Shown here piece after piece: positions 8,859-19,771 of a DNA stretch of 64,000 nucleotides. How positions within the stretch are numbered: the first letter of the stretch is position 1; each line of letters opens with the position of its first letter. The stretch lies in assembly GCA_018136815.1 (NCBI GenBank), contig CM030942.1, positions 1,883,171 through 1,947,170 on the forward strand, given 5' to 3'. The position numbers and the translations under genes were made by a program. The notes below the pieces were generated by a model. It had not been told where the DNA came from and made no database searches. It saw only the letters and a list, made by a program, of their open reading frames with translations. Origin of the DNA: Isochrysis galbana (lineage: Eukaryota > Haptophyta > Isochrysidales > Isochrysidaceae).

Positions 8859-10528
8859 GACCGTGAGCGGAAATTAATTTCTTAATAGTCTCACCGCACA
8901 CGCGGCCGTGGACCCTCTCTCTACTTTCTACTCACGCAGGCCAAAACTTTCTACACCCCCCCTCTCCCAGCCCTTTCCCCCCCGCCATCAGGCGGCTCCC
9001 CACGTGCACTACTAGGGGGATAGGGGAAAAGGGCTTAGATATGGTCAGTGGCCCGCGCCCCGCCCCCGGTGATCCATTCCCCCCTTCCTCCTATGCCTAC
9101 CGGGCTGGCGGCGTCCTCAGTCCCGACTTATCCTGTAAACAGGTGCGGGACTTACATATTTTTCGGTGGTCGGAGCCCTCGCTCCGCCCACCCCCTTCTC
9201 CGCGCTCTCTCTCCCCTCTTCTGCAGGCACGCGCGATGGCGCGCCTGCGACAGGCCTGCAGCTGCCTCTGGCGCCGCCTTTCCCCCTCCTCCCCCTATGT
9301 GACCTCTCTCCCCCGCTCCAATAATAGGGTCATCCAAGGTCAAAGCTCACTGCATCTCGCGTGTCTTCGGAATCATTCCCTCCCTTTCGTTGTTGTTGCA
9401 GATCGTTTCTCTTTCTTCGTCTTTCTTCGATGATTGCCGTTGTTTGCAGGAGACGAGACGCGTGTCGTCTGCGGTTGCACCCACCGCAACACCCGAGCAG
9501 AACTCCTGTAAAAGGGAGAAATGGGTGGGACGATGCGTACAAATAGGTCGCCGCGTCAAGCTTCTGAATTTGTGCTCAAAGGGCCCACGGGTGCTCTCGT
9601 CTTCTCTTTTAAACGCCGCTTTCAACGTCGGGTCTCTCGGTTATCTCTGGTTTCTCTTGCCTTGTAGTTCTAATTCTGGATTTCTTCTATCTCGGTTATT
9701 CTGTTCTCCTTCCATGCAACTCGTCGAGACGACTCGAATTTAGTCGGGGAGTGTCGTATTCCATACGAGGACAGGCTTTTACTTGTAACCTGTGAGTTAT
9801 TTTAAGTCTCAAGGTCTCGTCGATGGGCATCTCGCCTCTTCTCCTACTTTCTCTTGATGTCGTCAAACGTTCCACGACTGTCGTCCGTCTTCTGTTATTT
9901 ATACCTCGGTCGCAGCTCCCCCCCAGCGAGGTCTGCCCTCGTTGTGGTGACCCCTCTGTCGCATGTCTGCGCGTCGCTGAATTCCCCTAGTACCGACGCC
10001 TTGCCGTCCGTCCGAGTGTGGTTAGTGTTCGCCCTGTCTGGTTTAGTTTGTCTGACTCTGTTGGGTGGAGGTTTTCTTGGGGATATCACGCGTGTAGTCC
10101 CTCGAGCCTACCTTGGACCTAAGAAGCTCTCACTCTCTCTCTCTCTCTCACACTAGCTCGCTAGCTAGTCTCGTATCTACTCTCCGACGCCGCGCGTCGC
10201 CCTCCTCCGGCCTTCCGTCCGTCCCTTCACTCGCCACGTTTGATGGCAGACACTGTCAGACCCGATTCTTATTATGACCTTACTGACATTTTCCCGCAAA
10301 CAGCAATCAACGAATCCTATACGGCCGCGCCAGCCGCCTGCTCGATCGAACGGCCCTCTGCCTACGAGCCAGTAGTCATCGCGTGTTCGACAGCTCCTGG
10401 CAAGCCATCAGGCGTGCCAGGAGCATGGGTGGTTCCTCCCCCATGGCAGGGGAGGAGTGGAGAGAGGGGGGGGCTCGTGCCCCCCCATGGGCGAACTAAG
10501 TATAAACTTAGTTGACCGTGAGCGGAAA
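8859..10528 (+). mobile_element. Family A retroposon, complete ends, carrying a foreign block
   Basis: The element runs from 8874 to about 10514. It is flanked by a direct repeat of about 15 bp, GACCGTGAGCGGAAA (8859-8873 and about 10514-10528). It opens with CTTAATAGTCTCACCGCACA, as other A copies do, and ends with ACTAAGTATAAACTTAGTTG. Sequence from about 9275 to 10392 is absent from other A copies and is listed separately. The A body resumes at GCAAGCCATCAGGCGTGCCA. Confidence 0.75.
9298..10392. repeat. LTR-like block lying inside the A copy
   Basis: About 1.1 kb interrupts the A element and begins TGTGACC and ends GTTCGACA, a TG...CA arrangement as in a solo LTR. Its right end is related to 3786-4074. 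No clear short flanking duplication was found and no coding part is present, so the family is unknown. It is treated as an old fossil repeat. Confidence 0.4.
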
Positions 10529-11017
10529 GCCCCGGCGAAAGCGGGTCGGAGGGTCTCCCCGCCTTTTCAGAATCCTCGTCCGAAAAGACGGTGCGAAGTC
10601 CCGTCTGACCCCCCCGCCCCTTGCCCCTTGCACACGCTCGGGCTGGCGGCTCACATGAGCCGAGCTGGACGTCGCACGTCGCTCCCACTTGTGTTTCTTT
10701 CGCATTTGAATTTAAAAGGTGCCTAGACATATATGAAATTAGGGGTCCGAAGCCCCATATTGCCTATGAAGCAAATTTCAAGCCCTGGAGCCCCAACGAT
10801 GACGTCCGCGATGCACATGCGCACCACACACAGCTCGCAAACGGCCGATTCGGCCACGGCCATCACAGGGTGTTCCTTGATTGTCTGTCCCGACCCTCGC
10901 CCCGCAGTATTCGCCCTGTCTCGCGACTGACGAGGAGCTGCAGCAACAGGACGCCATGGCCATGGCGCTCGACGTTGCTCACTGGTCGACAAAACATTGT
11001 TGGCCGCTGGCGGGACC
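10529..11017. other. Intergenic DNA, no gene recognised
   Basis: About 490 bp between the A copy and the inverted-repeat element at 11018. Only short frames without motifs. Confidence 0.45.
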
Positions 11018-12068
11018 CGGATGCCCCGTCAGGTCTCAGGTCATCAGGTCTTGGCGACCTGATACCTGATATCAGGTGATATCAGGACCTGATATCAGGC
11101 TGATATCAGGTGGTCCACCACTAATATTATAATTTTCTAATGAGCCATTCTAAGATCCGAGGAAATGGACTACGTCTAGCTAGAAGCGGAGAGGGGGTTC
11201 GTGTGGAAGCGGAGGGGAGAGCCCCCCCCCCAGCGAACCCCCACCCCTCCCCCCGCGGGAACCCCCGCCGCCCCCCCCCGCGCACCCGCCTCTGCCGCTC
11301 CGCCGGAGGCGCACCCGCCCCACACCCCTCCCCCCCCCCCCCCAGAGCCCGCCACTGCTGCCGCTGTTCCCGCCCGCTCCGCCGCCAGCGCGTCCCCTGC
11401 TACCTCTGCTCGCCCCACCGCCGTCCCCTTCGCAGCCGCCCGCCTCGCTGGCTCACCCGCCTCGCTGCCAGCCTCGCCGCTGCGCTCGCGCCTGCCCCAG
11501 CGCCACCCCGCCTCCCCCACCTCAACACCAGTCGCCCTCCCCCCTGGCAACCAGCGTCGCCGCCACCAGCCTCGCCTCCACCCAGCCTCGCAGCCACCAG
11601 CCTCGCCTGCACCCAGCCTCGCCGCCACCAGCCTCGCAGCCACCAGCCTCGCCGACACCAGCCTCGCAGCCACCAGCCTCGCAGCCACCAGCCTCGCAGC
11701 CACCAGCCTCGCCGCAACCAGCCTGGCCGCCACCAACCCCACCGCCACCCCAGCCTCGTTACCACCAGCCTCATTACGACCAGCCTCGCCGCCACCAGCC
11801 TCGTTGCGACCAGCCTCGCCTCCACCAGCCTCACCTCCACCCAGCCTCGCCGCCACCAGCCTCGCCTCCACCCAGCCTCGCAGCCCATCATCCATCGTCA
11901 CTGAGAGGCATGGCCGATCGCTCGCGGTTCGGGTCGATGGCTCGTTTATTGACGTGAATTTTATTTTATTCTAAAGTTAATAGTCATAATATCAGCCTGA
12001 TATCAGGTTATCAGGTCTAGTAGGCCTGATAACCTGATATCAGAACCTCAGCCTGACGGGGCATCCAG
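11018..12068. mobile_element. Non-autonomous terminal-inverted-repeat element with palindromic subterminal motifs
   Basis: The ends are inverted copies: GGATGCCCCGTCAGG on the left and its complement CCTGACGGGGCATCC on the right, with a hexamer GGGACC directly repeated outside each end. Next to both ends lie several copies of the palindrome CCTGATATCAGG or its halves (11040-11115 and 11990-12045). The interior encodes no transposase but contains a GC-rich block and a minisatellite. The structure suggests a MITE-like DNA transposon. The superfamily is uncertain, possibly hAT, because the flanking duplication could be 6 to 8 bp. Confidence 0.65.
11560..11885 (+). repeat. 15-bp minisatellite (CCACCAGCCTCGCAG-type)
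   Basis: About twenty imperfect copies of a 15-bp unit CCACCAGCCTCGCAG/CCG, with some 12-bp variants, lie inside the inverted-repeat element. The long frames on both strands here are products of this repeat and are not genes. Confidence 0.85.
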
Positions 12069-12835
12069 GGGACCGGTGCGCTGCCGATCGCGCCCGCTCT
12101 GGCGCAGGTCGACCGAGCCCGTACCAAACGTCAGCCTAGCACGCCCGACGACGCACCTCGGTTTGAATGGTTGTTCTCGATGCTGCCATCTCTGACCGCC
12201 TCGCCGCCGACCGCGGGCTCAACTCACAGCTCAAGCCATCACAACATCACAACCTCTGTCCGTTCGTTCACCCGTACCACCTCAGGCCATCTCGAGCGCC
12301 CTCCCGCACCCCCTTTCGTCCCCGTGTCCTCCCTTCCCCTTCCCCCACACCCCCGACCCAATCCCCGTGGGGGGGGGGGCAAATGTCACCAGTTTTGGTT
12401 CTGGCCTAACGTTCTTTTTGGATACAAGCCAGCGCCCGCTCCTTCGCGAATCCCTTCTTTTGGTCTCTTCCCGAGCGCCGCTTTGAGCGCGAGGAGAACG
12501 GGGAAGGTCTGAAAGCGGAACGCGCTCGCTTCTCCATCGGGAGACCACATAAGGAGCTGCGGGCAGCGCCTCCCCCCCCCCCCCCCCCTCTCCCCCCTTC
12601 CCCCCCCTTCTCCCCCCGCGGCTCTCGCTCCTGAGATGTCCTTCCGCCGCTGTGCTGATGACTTCCCCCCCCGCGCAGCTTCGTTGTCACCCCCTTTCAT
12701 TTGTGCGGTTGGGCTCTCTCATGTCGGCGGAGCTGGACCTCCCCCCGCCCCCGCCCCACCCGACCCGTCTCCAACTCCTCCCTCCCCTTCTCCCACGCCT
12801 CTGCCTGCCCCTGCACCCGCCCAACACCGTCGCGA
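12069..12835. other. Upstream region of the P450 gene
   Basis: About 770 bp with C- and CT-rich tracts (poly-C near 12571-12587, CCCGCCCCC-type blocks near 12740-12800). No distinct promoter element or other gene was recognised. Confidence 0.4.
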
Positions 12836-15800
12836 ATGAGTCGCATCCCGCTGCTCGGACAACGCATGTCTACACGAACAGTCACTCCGTTGCTCGCGGG
12901 CAGTTCGATGAGGCCTCGGCTGGCGGCCGGCGCCACTCAGCGCTTGGGCGCGCTCCTCTGCCGCCAGCAGAGCACGACTTCACTTGAACAGCCACTGGAG
13001 GCCTTGAACATGCCGACAGTTGGCCAGCTCAGACGCCTTCCCAGTGTGCCACTGCTCGGGAGCTTGCCTTACATCACCGTCAAGAGGTCCGAGATCCCTC
13101 GGCAGGTCTACAAGATGTGGCATGATCTGGGACAGCTTCATGGCCCCTTCTTTCAGTGAGGGCACCCTCCCTTCATTACGCCGCAACTGTATCATCAACT
13201 CTCTACACGAATAGCTTCCCCGATGCCAAAAGTATCCGACCCGTATCTTCACTGAGCAAGCGCTCTCATATCTACCCCCTGACATGTGATCAACACTTGC
13301 ACGAAAGTCATCTCTCACTCTCTCATGACCATGTAAAATGGCAACCTGTCGCCCTCCTGTTCTTGAACAAGCCCGGGTAGCATCATAGAGAGAAGGGATT
13401 CGTAGAGCAATCAGATCCTTCTGCACACGCCCTGACCCACTCCTGCTCTGGTGTGTCATCTTAGGATCCGGCTTCCCTCCTTTGGTGACATCGTCGTGAT
13501 TGAAGATCCTCATGAGTTCACCAAGGTGATTCAACAAGAAGGCAAGTACCCGAACGGTCTCATTCAGACGCAATGGCCTATCTATAGGTAAAGCTTCAGC
13601 CATCCCAGCATTTGCTGGCCTGCAGAGCACCATTTCAAGCTTTGAGGCTCGAACCATCTTGTTATGACTCGTTGGTGATAGTAGCATGCAGAACACTCAT
13701 AAACAATCATTAGACAGCATTGGGCTCTGTCCTGCTATCAAGGGTGTTTTGTTCCTGACGTCAAAGCAGTCTTTAAGCCTTGTGCACCACGACCTGCTTT
13801 CAATCATGTACGACGGGAAGCATGATGCCTCCTTAGCCTGCCTATTCCACCAGCTCAGCTCTGCCCGTCTTTGTGTGCAGGAGCGCAAAAGAGCTTGGCT
13901 GGAAGGTCGGCGGTCCGTTGGGCTCGGCTGAGAATGCCTTCTATGGCCAGGGCGCAGAATGGAAGCGGCTGCGGATGTTCATGCAGACCGACATGCTTGC
14001 TCCTGCTGCCGCAAAAGGATATTCTGCTTCAATCCTGAAGGCCGCGGATCTTGCCTCCAAGGAAGTTCCCATATCGGGACACGACATGAACACGTGAGAA
14101 GCACGAAAGCGAGTCAGAACACGATGAGTGAAACATGGGTAGCCGTGGAGGTCGTTAGTGATTGCTCTCAGAATTCGAAGCAAAACAGAGCATCAGATGA
14201 CGTGACCATAGAAGGGGTGCGAGTTCGCTCGTCAGAGATTGGCTGCGAGCACGATGACGTCCGCATCCCTTCTCAAACACCTTTGCAGGTTCGCGCCTCG
14301 CTGCTCCTTTGACCTTTTTCATGCGGTCATGTTCGGCCAAATCACTCGCTTGGCGAGCGGGCGTTCGGGCGAAACGTCCGCAGAGAACTTCATTGCCTAT
14401 CAGGTACGCCCACACCTTTCGCTGTTGTTGGGCCAAAGTTCGTGAAGGGGTGGACTGTATTGGTGAGTATCCACAGCCAGAGACAATTGTCGAAGATCTG
14501 GTATTGAGCTGGCCACGAATCGGGTGACGCCCGACCTCCCTTGCAACCTATCGAGTCGTGCGCCTACACTCTGTTCGGGCGTGGGTTTGACTAACAGAGT
14601 GTAATACACCATTTCCGGTGAAGTCTCAAGTTGCGTTGTTGCCCCGGACCATCACACCTCAGGAGACAATGTCCATCTTTGAGATGTTGACTGTCATGTC
14701 ATCCTTCGACACATACGAGGTAATGTCATCGACTGGCTCACACTCCTGCTCCAAAGCGCATGGTCATATCGCAGCATGATGTCCTTGCACACCTTAATCT
14801 CTCAGGATTGCGGAAAGGATCCCAAGCAACAATTAGCTGGGATGGGGCTCATTGATTTCTCAACTCACCATGCCCTCTTCTCATAGATTCTTATGGGTAG
14901 GCACTTGGGCCTCACCACCCGCAAATTCCTCAAGTTCAAAGAGCACATGCGCGTCCTCAAGGAATTAAATGAATCTAAAATAAGCCGGTGATATATTCCT
15001 CATGACATTCCCTGCGTCCCTTACGTACGTACTGAGACAAACTGGTATTTTCTGGCACTCATTCACCTCGCGCACAGGTTTATCAAGCGTAAGCAGGAGG
15101 GTCAGCTGACGGAGCATGAGAAGAACTCTTATTTGGCGCGCGCTGTGGAGCGCCAAGCTTCCACTGCAGGTGATTCTTTACACAAGCGACTGTCTTATGT
15201 CGCGCCTACACGCCTACACCGCACACCTCTTCTCATCACAGACTCTTGCCCGAAATACCTATCGGTGCTTCAACCCTAGCGTTTAGGCTCCACGTATTTC
15301 CTATTGAAACTCAGATTCTCCATCGGGAGTCTCCATCGAAGAGCTGAAGGAGCTATCCGGGATTGCTGTAAGTGCTTCGGTCGATACCACGTCTGTTGTT
15401 TTCAATTGGTGCTTGCTTCATATCGCCCTCAATCATCATGTGCAGGTGAGCACTCTCCTACACATGCATCGCCCGAGCCCACTCCTCGTGCTGCTGGCAT
15501 CGCCCGAGCCCACTCCTCGTGCTGCTGTCCGTGTGAGCCTCTTCCACCGTGTATCCCTACACCGAGACGAATCTATTGATATCAATTTAATCATGTATGG
15601 ATGCTCCACGTAGGAGTTGTTGGCGGATGAGGTGCTCCGCGAAGGCGTGTCCGCCACTAAACTAGGGGATCGTTCGGCATACCCTTATCTTGAGGCTACT
15701 CTTCGTGAGGCGCACCGACTAACACCTGCAGCCCCAGTGACTCTACTCAAGAAGAATATGCAGGTGCGTGGCTTAACGATTTCTCGGCTTGGTCATTGAG

Positions 15801-16693
15801 CCTGGTTACCCACGCGTATGATTCGAGCAACGCATTACGCGGTGCAATTTCAGCTCCTCGACTGGTCTGAGAACCTTGCACCTTCTCACGGGTGGCGGCA
15901 ACCGGTATTCTATCCTCCGATTGGCAGGGCCCAGTCACCATTCATGGTCGTGAATTTCCAATTGGATCACTATTTGCTCTCAATTCGCACTGGCCCAGCC
16001 ATGATGCGCAACGTATTCCGGAGCCGAGCATCTTTCGTCCTGAACGCTGGCTGGAGGATGCAGTGGCGCGCGCGTGCCCAAATCTGAACAATTCAATCAG
16101 TGTACACAAAATTATCTTCGTCTGAACGCCCACCTAGCTAAGGAGCATGAGCTGATCCCTCGTCCGTTGCTTCAACTCCAATCTCGGACTTATAGGAGGC
16201 TCGGAAAGGAACTCCCGCAGCGGTCATCGACCACACACTCTATGGTGGCCCTTTTTCGGCGGGTGCGCGGCGTTGCCCTGGGTCGCGCATCGCCACACTA
16301 GAGATACGGGCGTTGCTTCTTACCTTCCTTCGAGATTGGAAAGTCGAGGTGGTTGACCCAATGTTGACTTGGGACCAGGTGTGTAAGCCAGGGTACCGTA
16401 ATCTGCAATCGCAACCGCTGATTGATAGATAGACTTCAGATTTGATACGAGAGATCGCTCACATGAGACCCACGATGAGACACCCGTTAGCGTGGCAGGC
16501 GTCCATCCATGGTTGGGGAATGCACCATCTACCACCTACTTGGCGAGTGTACACTACGGCCTTCCTACCATTGCACCAAATAAGAAATAACGATCATCGT
16601 CAACCCTTCCTGGCTCCGCCTCAGGTCCCATATTATCAAGGTACCTTGGTGACTCCAGAAATGCCTGAACTACGCTTCACGGCGAGAAACTAG
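12836..16693 (+). CDS. Mitochondrial-type cytochrome P450, 12 exons
   Basis: Exons read here: 12836-13155, 13465-13587, 13881-14093, 14289-14403, 14663-14719, 14887-14987, 15078-15169, 15315-15445, 15614-15763, 15928-16062, 16196-16378, 16625-16693. All phases agree and give 562 residues. The N-terminus is arginine-rich without acidic residues for about 50 residues, like a mitochondrial presequence. Family marks: EGKYPNG after the first domain (as in CYP11/24/27 enzymes), the K-helix EAHR near residues 416-419, RPERW, and the heme loop FSAGARRCPG with the cysteine ligand near residue 506. The I-helix reads SASVDTTS, so the usual glycine is serine. P450s insert oxygen into substrates such as sterols, with electrons from ferredoxin in this class; the substrate is unknown. 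The donor after exon 10 (GTGGCG) is weak and least certain. Confidence 0.88.
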
Positions 16694-17162
16694 ACATGGT
16701 CAAAATTTGCTTGAACCTCCTCTCCCTGCCTGATCACTCACCATTAGAATCACGCACTAGCGCTTGACTTCTTTCTTCCGTACTAATCTCGGCTCGCTCT
16801 ACTCCCAAGAGGCACGCTACTCTTCGGCTAGCTGTGAGTTATGCCCCACTTGTGCTTGTGCGCAACGACGACGACGGCAAATGGCCATGAGCTGAAATCT
16901 CGGTGAAGATGGCTCCCCAGTCTCCGGGGCGCAACGAGCAGAGGTAAAGGCGTAAAGCCAGGTGGTATCGAGCGGGTGCCTGAAAGCGGTTGCAAGAGCG
17001 AAGCGCTGGCGATAAAGGAGCCGGGCAACAAGAGTGGAAATGTCCTAGTAGCAGTAGTAGGCATGTTCAAGAGTTTTTTCAACCGATTTAGCACCATCTC
17101 AACTCTAGTAGAGAACCCACAATCCATCCTACATGGGCCGGCGCGACCCTTCCCCTGAGTTT
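16694..17162. other. Intergenic DNA, no gene recognised
   Basis: About 470 bp after the P450 stop. No coding, RNA or repeat signature was recognised. Confidence 0.45.
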
Positions 17163-17385
17163 CAAGAAACCTTATAATATTCTTACCGCACATGCGGCGG
17201 CCGTGGACCCACTACTTTCACTTTCACACAGCACAAACTTTCTACACCCCCACTCCCACTCCCACAGCCCTTTCCCCTTCCGTGCACTACTAGGGAGGGG
17301 GATAGGGGTGAAGGACTTAGATATGGATATGGTCCGGTGCCCTTCTCCCCCCTCCCCCGGTGATCTGTTGCCCCCTGGGCGACGA
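17163..17385 (+). repeat. 5' part of a family A retroposon
   Basis: The block carries the A leader in order: the CACCGCACA-like start, GCGGCCGTGGACCC, ACTTTCTACACCCC, GTGCACTACTAGG and TTAGATATGG. It stops near 17385 and no 3' hairpin end follows, so only the leader is present. Confidence 0.6.
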
Positions 17386-17904
17386 TTTCGCCTGTGGGCA
17401 TCGCGGATAAAGGTACCCAGCTTTCTAGGACCAGTCGGCGGCGGGCACCGCCGGCGCACCTCCGACCGCCGCTGTTGCCTCCCCACGCAGTAGGCGGCCC
17501 ACGCGTGCACAAGGAGTAGCACGGTCCCATCGTGCGCGGGCGCGCCGGCGCGCCGCCCGTGTAGCGGCAGCAGCGCAGCGCGCGCAGCAGCAGGGTGCAA
17601 CCGCGCAAGCTCCGAGTCGGCCGTGGTGCCCGCGCCGAAGAGCAACTCCCCACTTGCCACTTGGCCGTGCAGCTCCTCGTGCGTGCGCACGCGCGCGGCA
17701 CGTAGCATTCAGTGGGTGCGCGTGAGTGCGTGGGTGCGTGGGTGCACAGTAGTACACAGCACCGGCAGTGTGGTGTTAACCCGCTGCTGGTACCAACACC
17801 AACACCAACACCTGCACGCATGTGCCACACCTAGCCAATGGAGGTGTTAACGCAAAGTGGGTCAACACCAGGTAAACGTGAACCCATACACCCTGGTGCC
17901 ATGT
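17386..17904. other. Intergenic DNA, no gene recognised
   Basis: GC-rich stretch with overlapping frames on both strands and no motif. A short CCAACACCAACACCAACACC run lies near 17792-17812. Confidence 0.4.
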
Positions 17905-18174
17905 TCACGAGTGTTTGTTGAGCGCGTTCGACCAGTCCCACACTCTCATGGTGGTGAGGAGTGCTGGGCCGCTGAGGTCGGTTCCGGTGCGATCGAGAAT
18001 CATGTGCGTGAGTAGACTAGCAAGGTTGCTGCGGGCGTCGGAGCGTAGCTGCCGTGGAACCCCATGGCGTGCTACAACATCAGCCATAAAGGCATCGAGT
18101 GCGTCCGCGCTAGAGGGATCTCCGTGGAAGGGGACCGCTTCAATCCAGCGAGTAAGTGAGTCAATAAAAACCAA
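17905..18174 (-). pseudogene. Ty3/gypsy-type integrase fossil
   Basis: A short stretch resembling the retroviral-type integrase core of Ty3/gypsy elements (a D-S-x-T-R-W-like start followed by a G-V-P-like segment). It is an isolated, incomplete and broken remnant without LTRs nearby. Confidence 0.55.
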
Positions 18175-18256
18175 CAGCTTGTCGTAACCTTAGTTAGGTT
18201 TAACCTTGAACGCCCTTAATGAAATCGTGCGGGGGGGGGGGGGGGACTCTCTAAAA

Positions 18257-18903
18257 AAACTTCTTAATAATCTCGCCGCGCGCGCGACCCTGCACAGCCT
18301 CCCTGCAGCCACGCCCGCTTTCCTTACCACCCCTCCACCTGCCTTGCGGCACGTCCCCTCGTGCTCTACCTAGGGGCTCCTTGGTGAAGTAGGTTTCCAG
18401 TGGCAGACGGTGTGTACCGGTCCCCGACGACTTATCGCTCTCCTAAATTCTACGCCGCCCGGCTACTGGTTTCATCTTAGTCCTTTTTGCGCCGGGTGCC
18501 GGGCGTCTGAAGTACGGTGTGTCTGCTGTGGGTGCCAACCGGGTGCCACCCGGCCGCGGGCCGCGCTGCCGGAGCAGCGCGGCCCTTGCCAGGGCGAGAG
18601 GGGCCTCTGCCATAAGGCATGCCCAATGGAGAGGTGGCTGCTGGAGCCTGACATTGATGGAAATCTGCTAGCAGCCTGCTGCTCCCCATGGGGGAGTCCA
18701 GCATGGCTGCCATGAGTGGTGTGGCCGGGGCCACGGGCCGTGGCGACCGGAGTCGCACACACCTGTTCGGCCTCCGTGTGCGGACGCGGCCGCTTCATCA
18801 GCGGCTGCTCCATGGGCGCTGGGGGGGCGCCCTCGGTGGGGGGCCCGAAGGAGAGGGGAGTCGCGTCGGCGCGCTCCATCGCGTCTAAGTATAAACTTAG
18901 TTG
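18257..18903 (+). mobile_element. Family A retroposon (divergent subfamily) inserted in the B copy
   Basis: About 647 bp. It starts with AAACTTCTTAATAATCTCG and ends with AAGTATAAACTTAGTTG. Both sides carry the direct repeat poly-G followed by ACTCTCTAAAA (right copy AACTCTCTAAAA), which also belongs to the 5' end of B. The body shares the CCTCTGCCATAAGGCATGCC segment with 42640-42910. Confidence 0.7.
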
Positions 18904-19299
18904 GGGGGGGGAACTCTCTAAAACCAAGAAGAACGGCCCTTACCAGCTCGCGCCGTGAGCGGTCCTCGAGAAATGACTGCGACTCGAGTAGCCTGCGCCA
19001 CCTGGGATACTCTCCTCGCCCTTGAGCCACTCCCTTCTTGTCTCCCTCCTGTCGCTAGCCGCCCCTCACCCGTTTTCTAACGCAAACGGGGAAACGGGGC
19101 CCATTTCTCACTGCACTCCATCGGGGGGGTGCAAAACCCCTCCTCTCCCTCTCTCCACTCTCACCCGTCGTTGTCCCTGCGGCGCGTGGCCATGCGGCGC
19201 GCCATGGCCTGCTCTCAGGGGTCCTTTGGGGGCTCCCAGGGGGCCAGCAAGGGCAGCTCGCAGCTCAGGGGGCAGTGGAGACTGGGGCTCAGCCCCTGG

Positions 19300-19374
19300 C
19301 CCCGCAAGGAGGAGTGGAGAGAGAGGGGGGCTCGTGCCCCCCCGTGGGCGAACTAAGTATAAACTTAGTTGGGT
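19300..19374 (+). repeat. Short A-type 3' tail inside B
   Basis: The block GGAGTGGAGAGAG through GGGCGAACTAAG to the hairpin and TTG is the last 75 bp or so of an A element, sitting in the middle of B. Confidence 0.65.
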
Positions 19375-19529
19375 GTCTGCGATGGAGGGAGGGGTGCGCG
19401 AGGCCCCCATTGATTGACCCCTACTCTCCTACTCCCTACTTATGAAAGTAGGTTGGGGTTGGGGTTGGGGGTTGGGGGAGAGTGGAGAGTGGGTCAGCGG
19501 TCAGTAGTCAGTAGGGCAGTCTGCAGTCT

Positions 19530-19640
19530 GATCCAGGCATGCCAGGAGGGTGGGTGGTTCCTCCCCCACAGCAGGGGAGGAGTGGAGACTGGGGGGGGGC
19601 TCGTGCCCCTCCATGGGCGAACTAAGTATAAACTTGGTTA
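19530..19640 (+). repeat. 5'-truncated A retroposon tail
   Basis: Only the last 110 bp of an A element are present (GCCAGGAGGGTGGGTGGTTC to AAGTATAAACTTGGTT, one mismatch in the hairpin). Truncation from the 5' side with an intact 3' end is the usual outcome of target-primed reverse transcription. Confidence 0.6.
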
Positions 19641-19771
19641 TGGCCCCAGAGTTTAAAGGCGCGCAGTCAGATGAATGAGTAGTGTTCTATTGCTCTAATA
19701 TATTATACTTTTACATGATAATTTTATCCCCCTAGCTCCCTCGCCGCGGCGGCGGCGTGTGTCGCGGCGCG

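Larger units (their letters stand above)
18230..19480 (+). mobile_element. Family B retroposon, interrupted and rearranged
   Basis: B sequence starts at the poly-G run (about 18230), resumes after an A insertion at 18904 and continues through GAACGGCCCTTACCAGCTCG, GTTTTCTAACGCAAACGGGG and CATGCGGCGCGCCATGGCCT. It ends near 19480 with an ACTTATGAAAGTAGGTTG variant of the B terminus. Compared with the copy at 22809-23735, a central portion is replaced by an A-type tail (about 19300-19374), so the copy is a mosaic. Confidence 0.6.

Noticed and set aside
11140-11904. Overlapping 240-257 codon frames on both strands
   Set aside because: They arise from the 15-bp minisatellite, which is free of stops in several frames.
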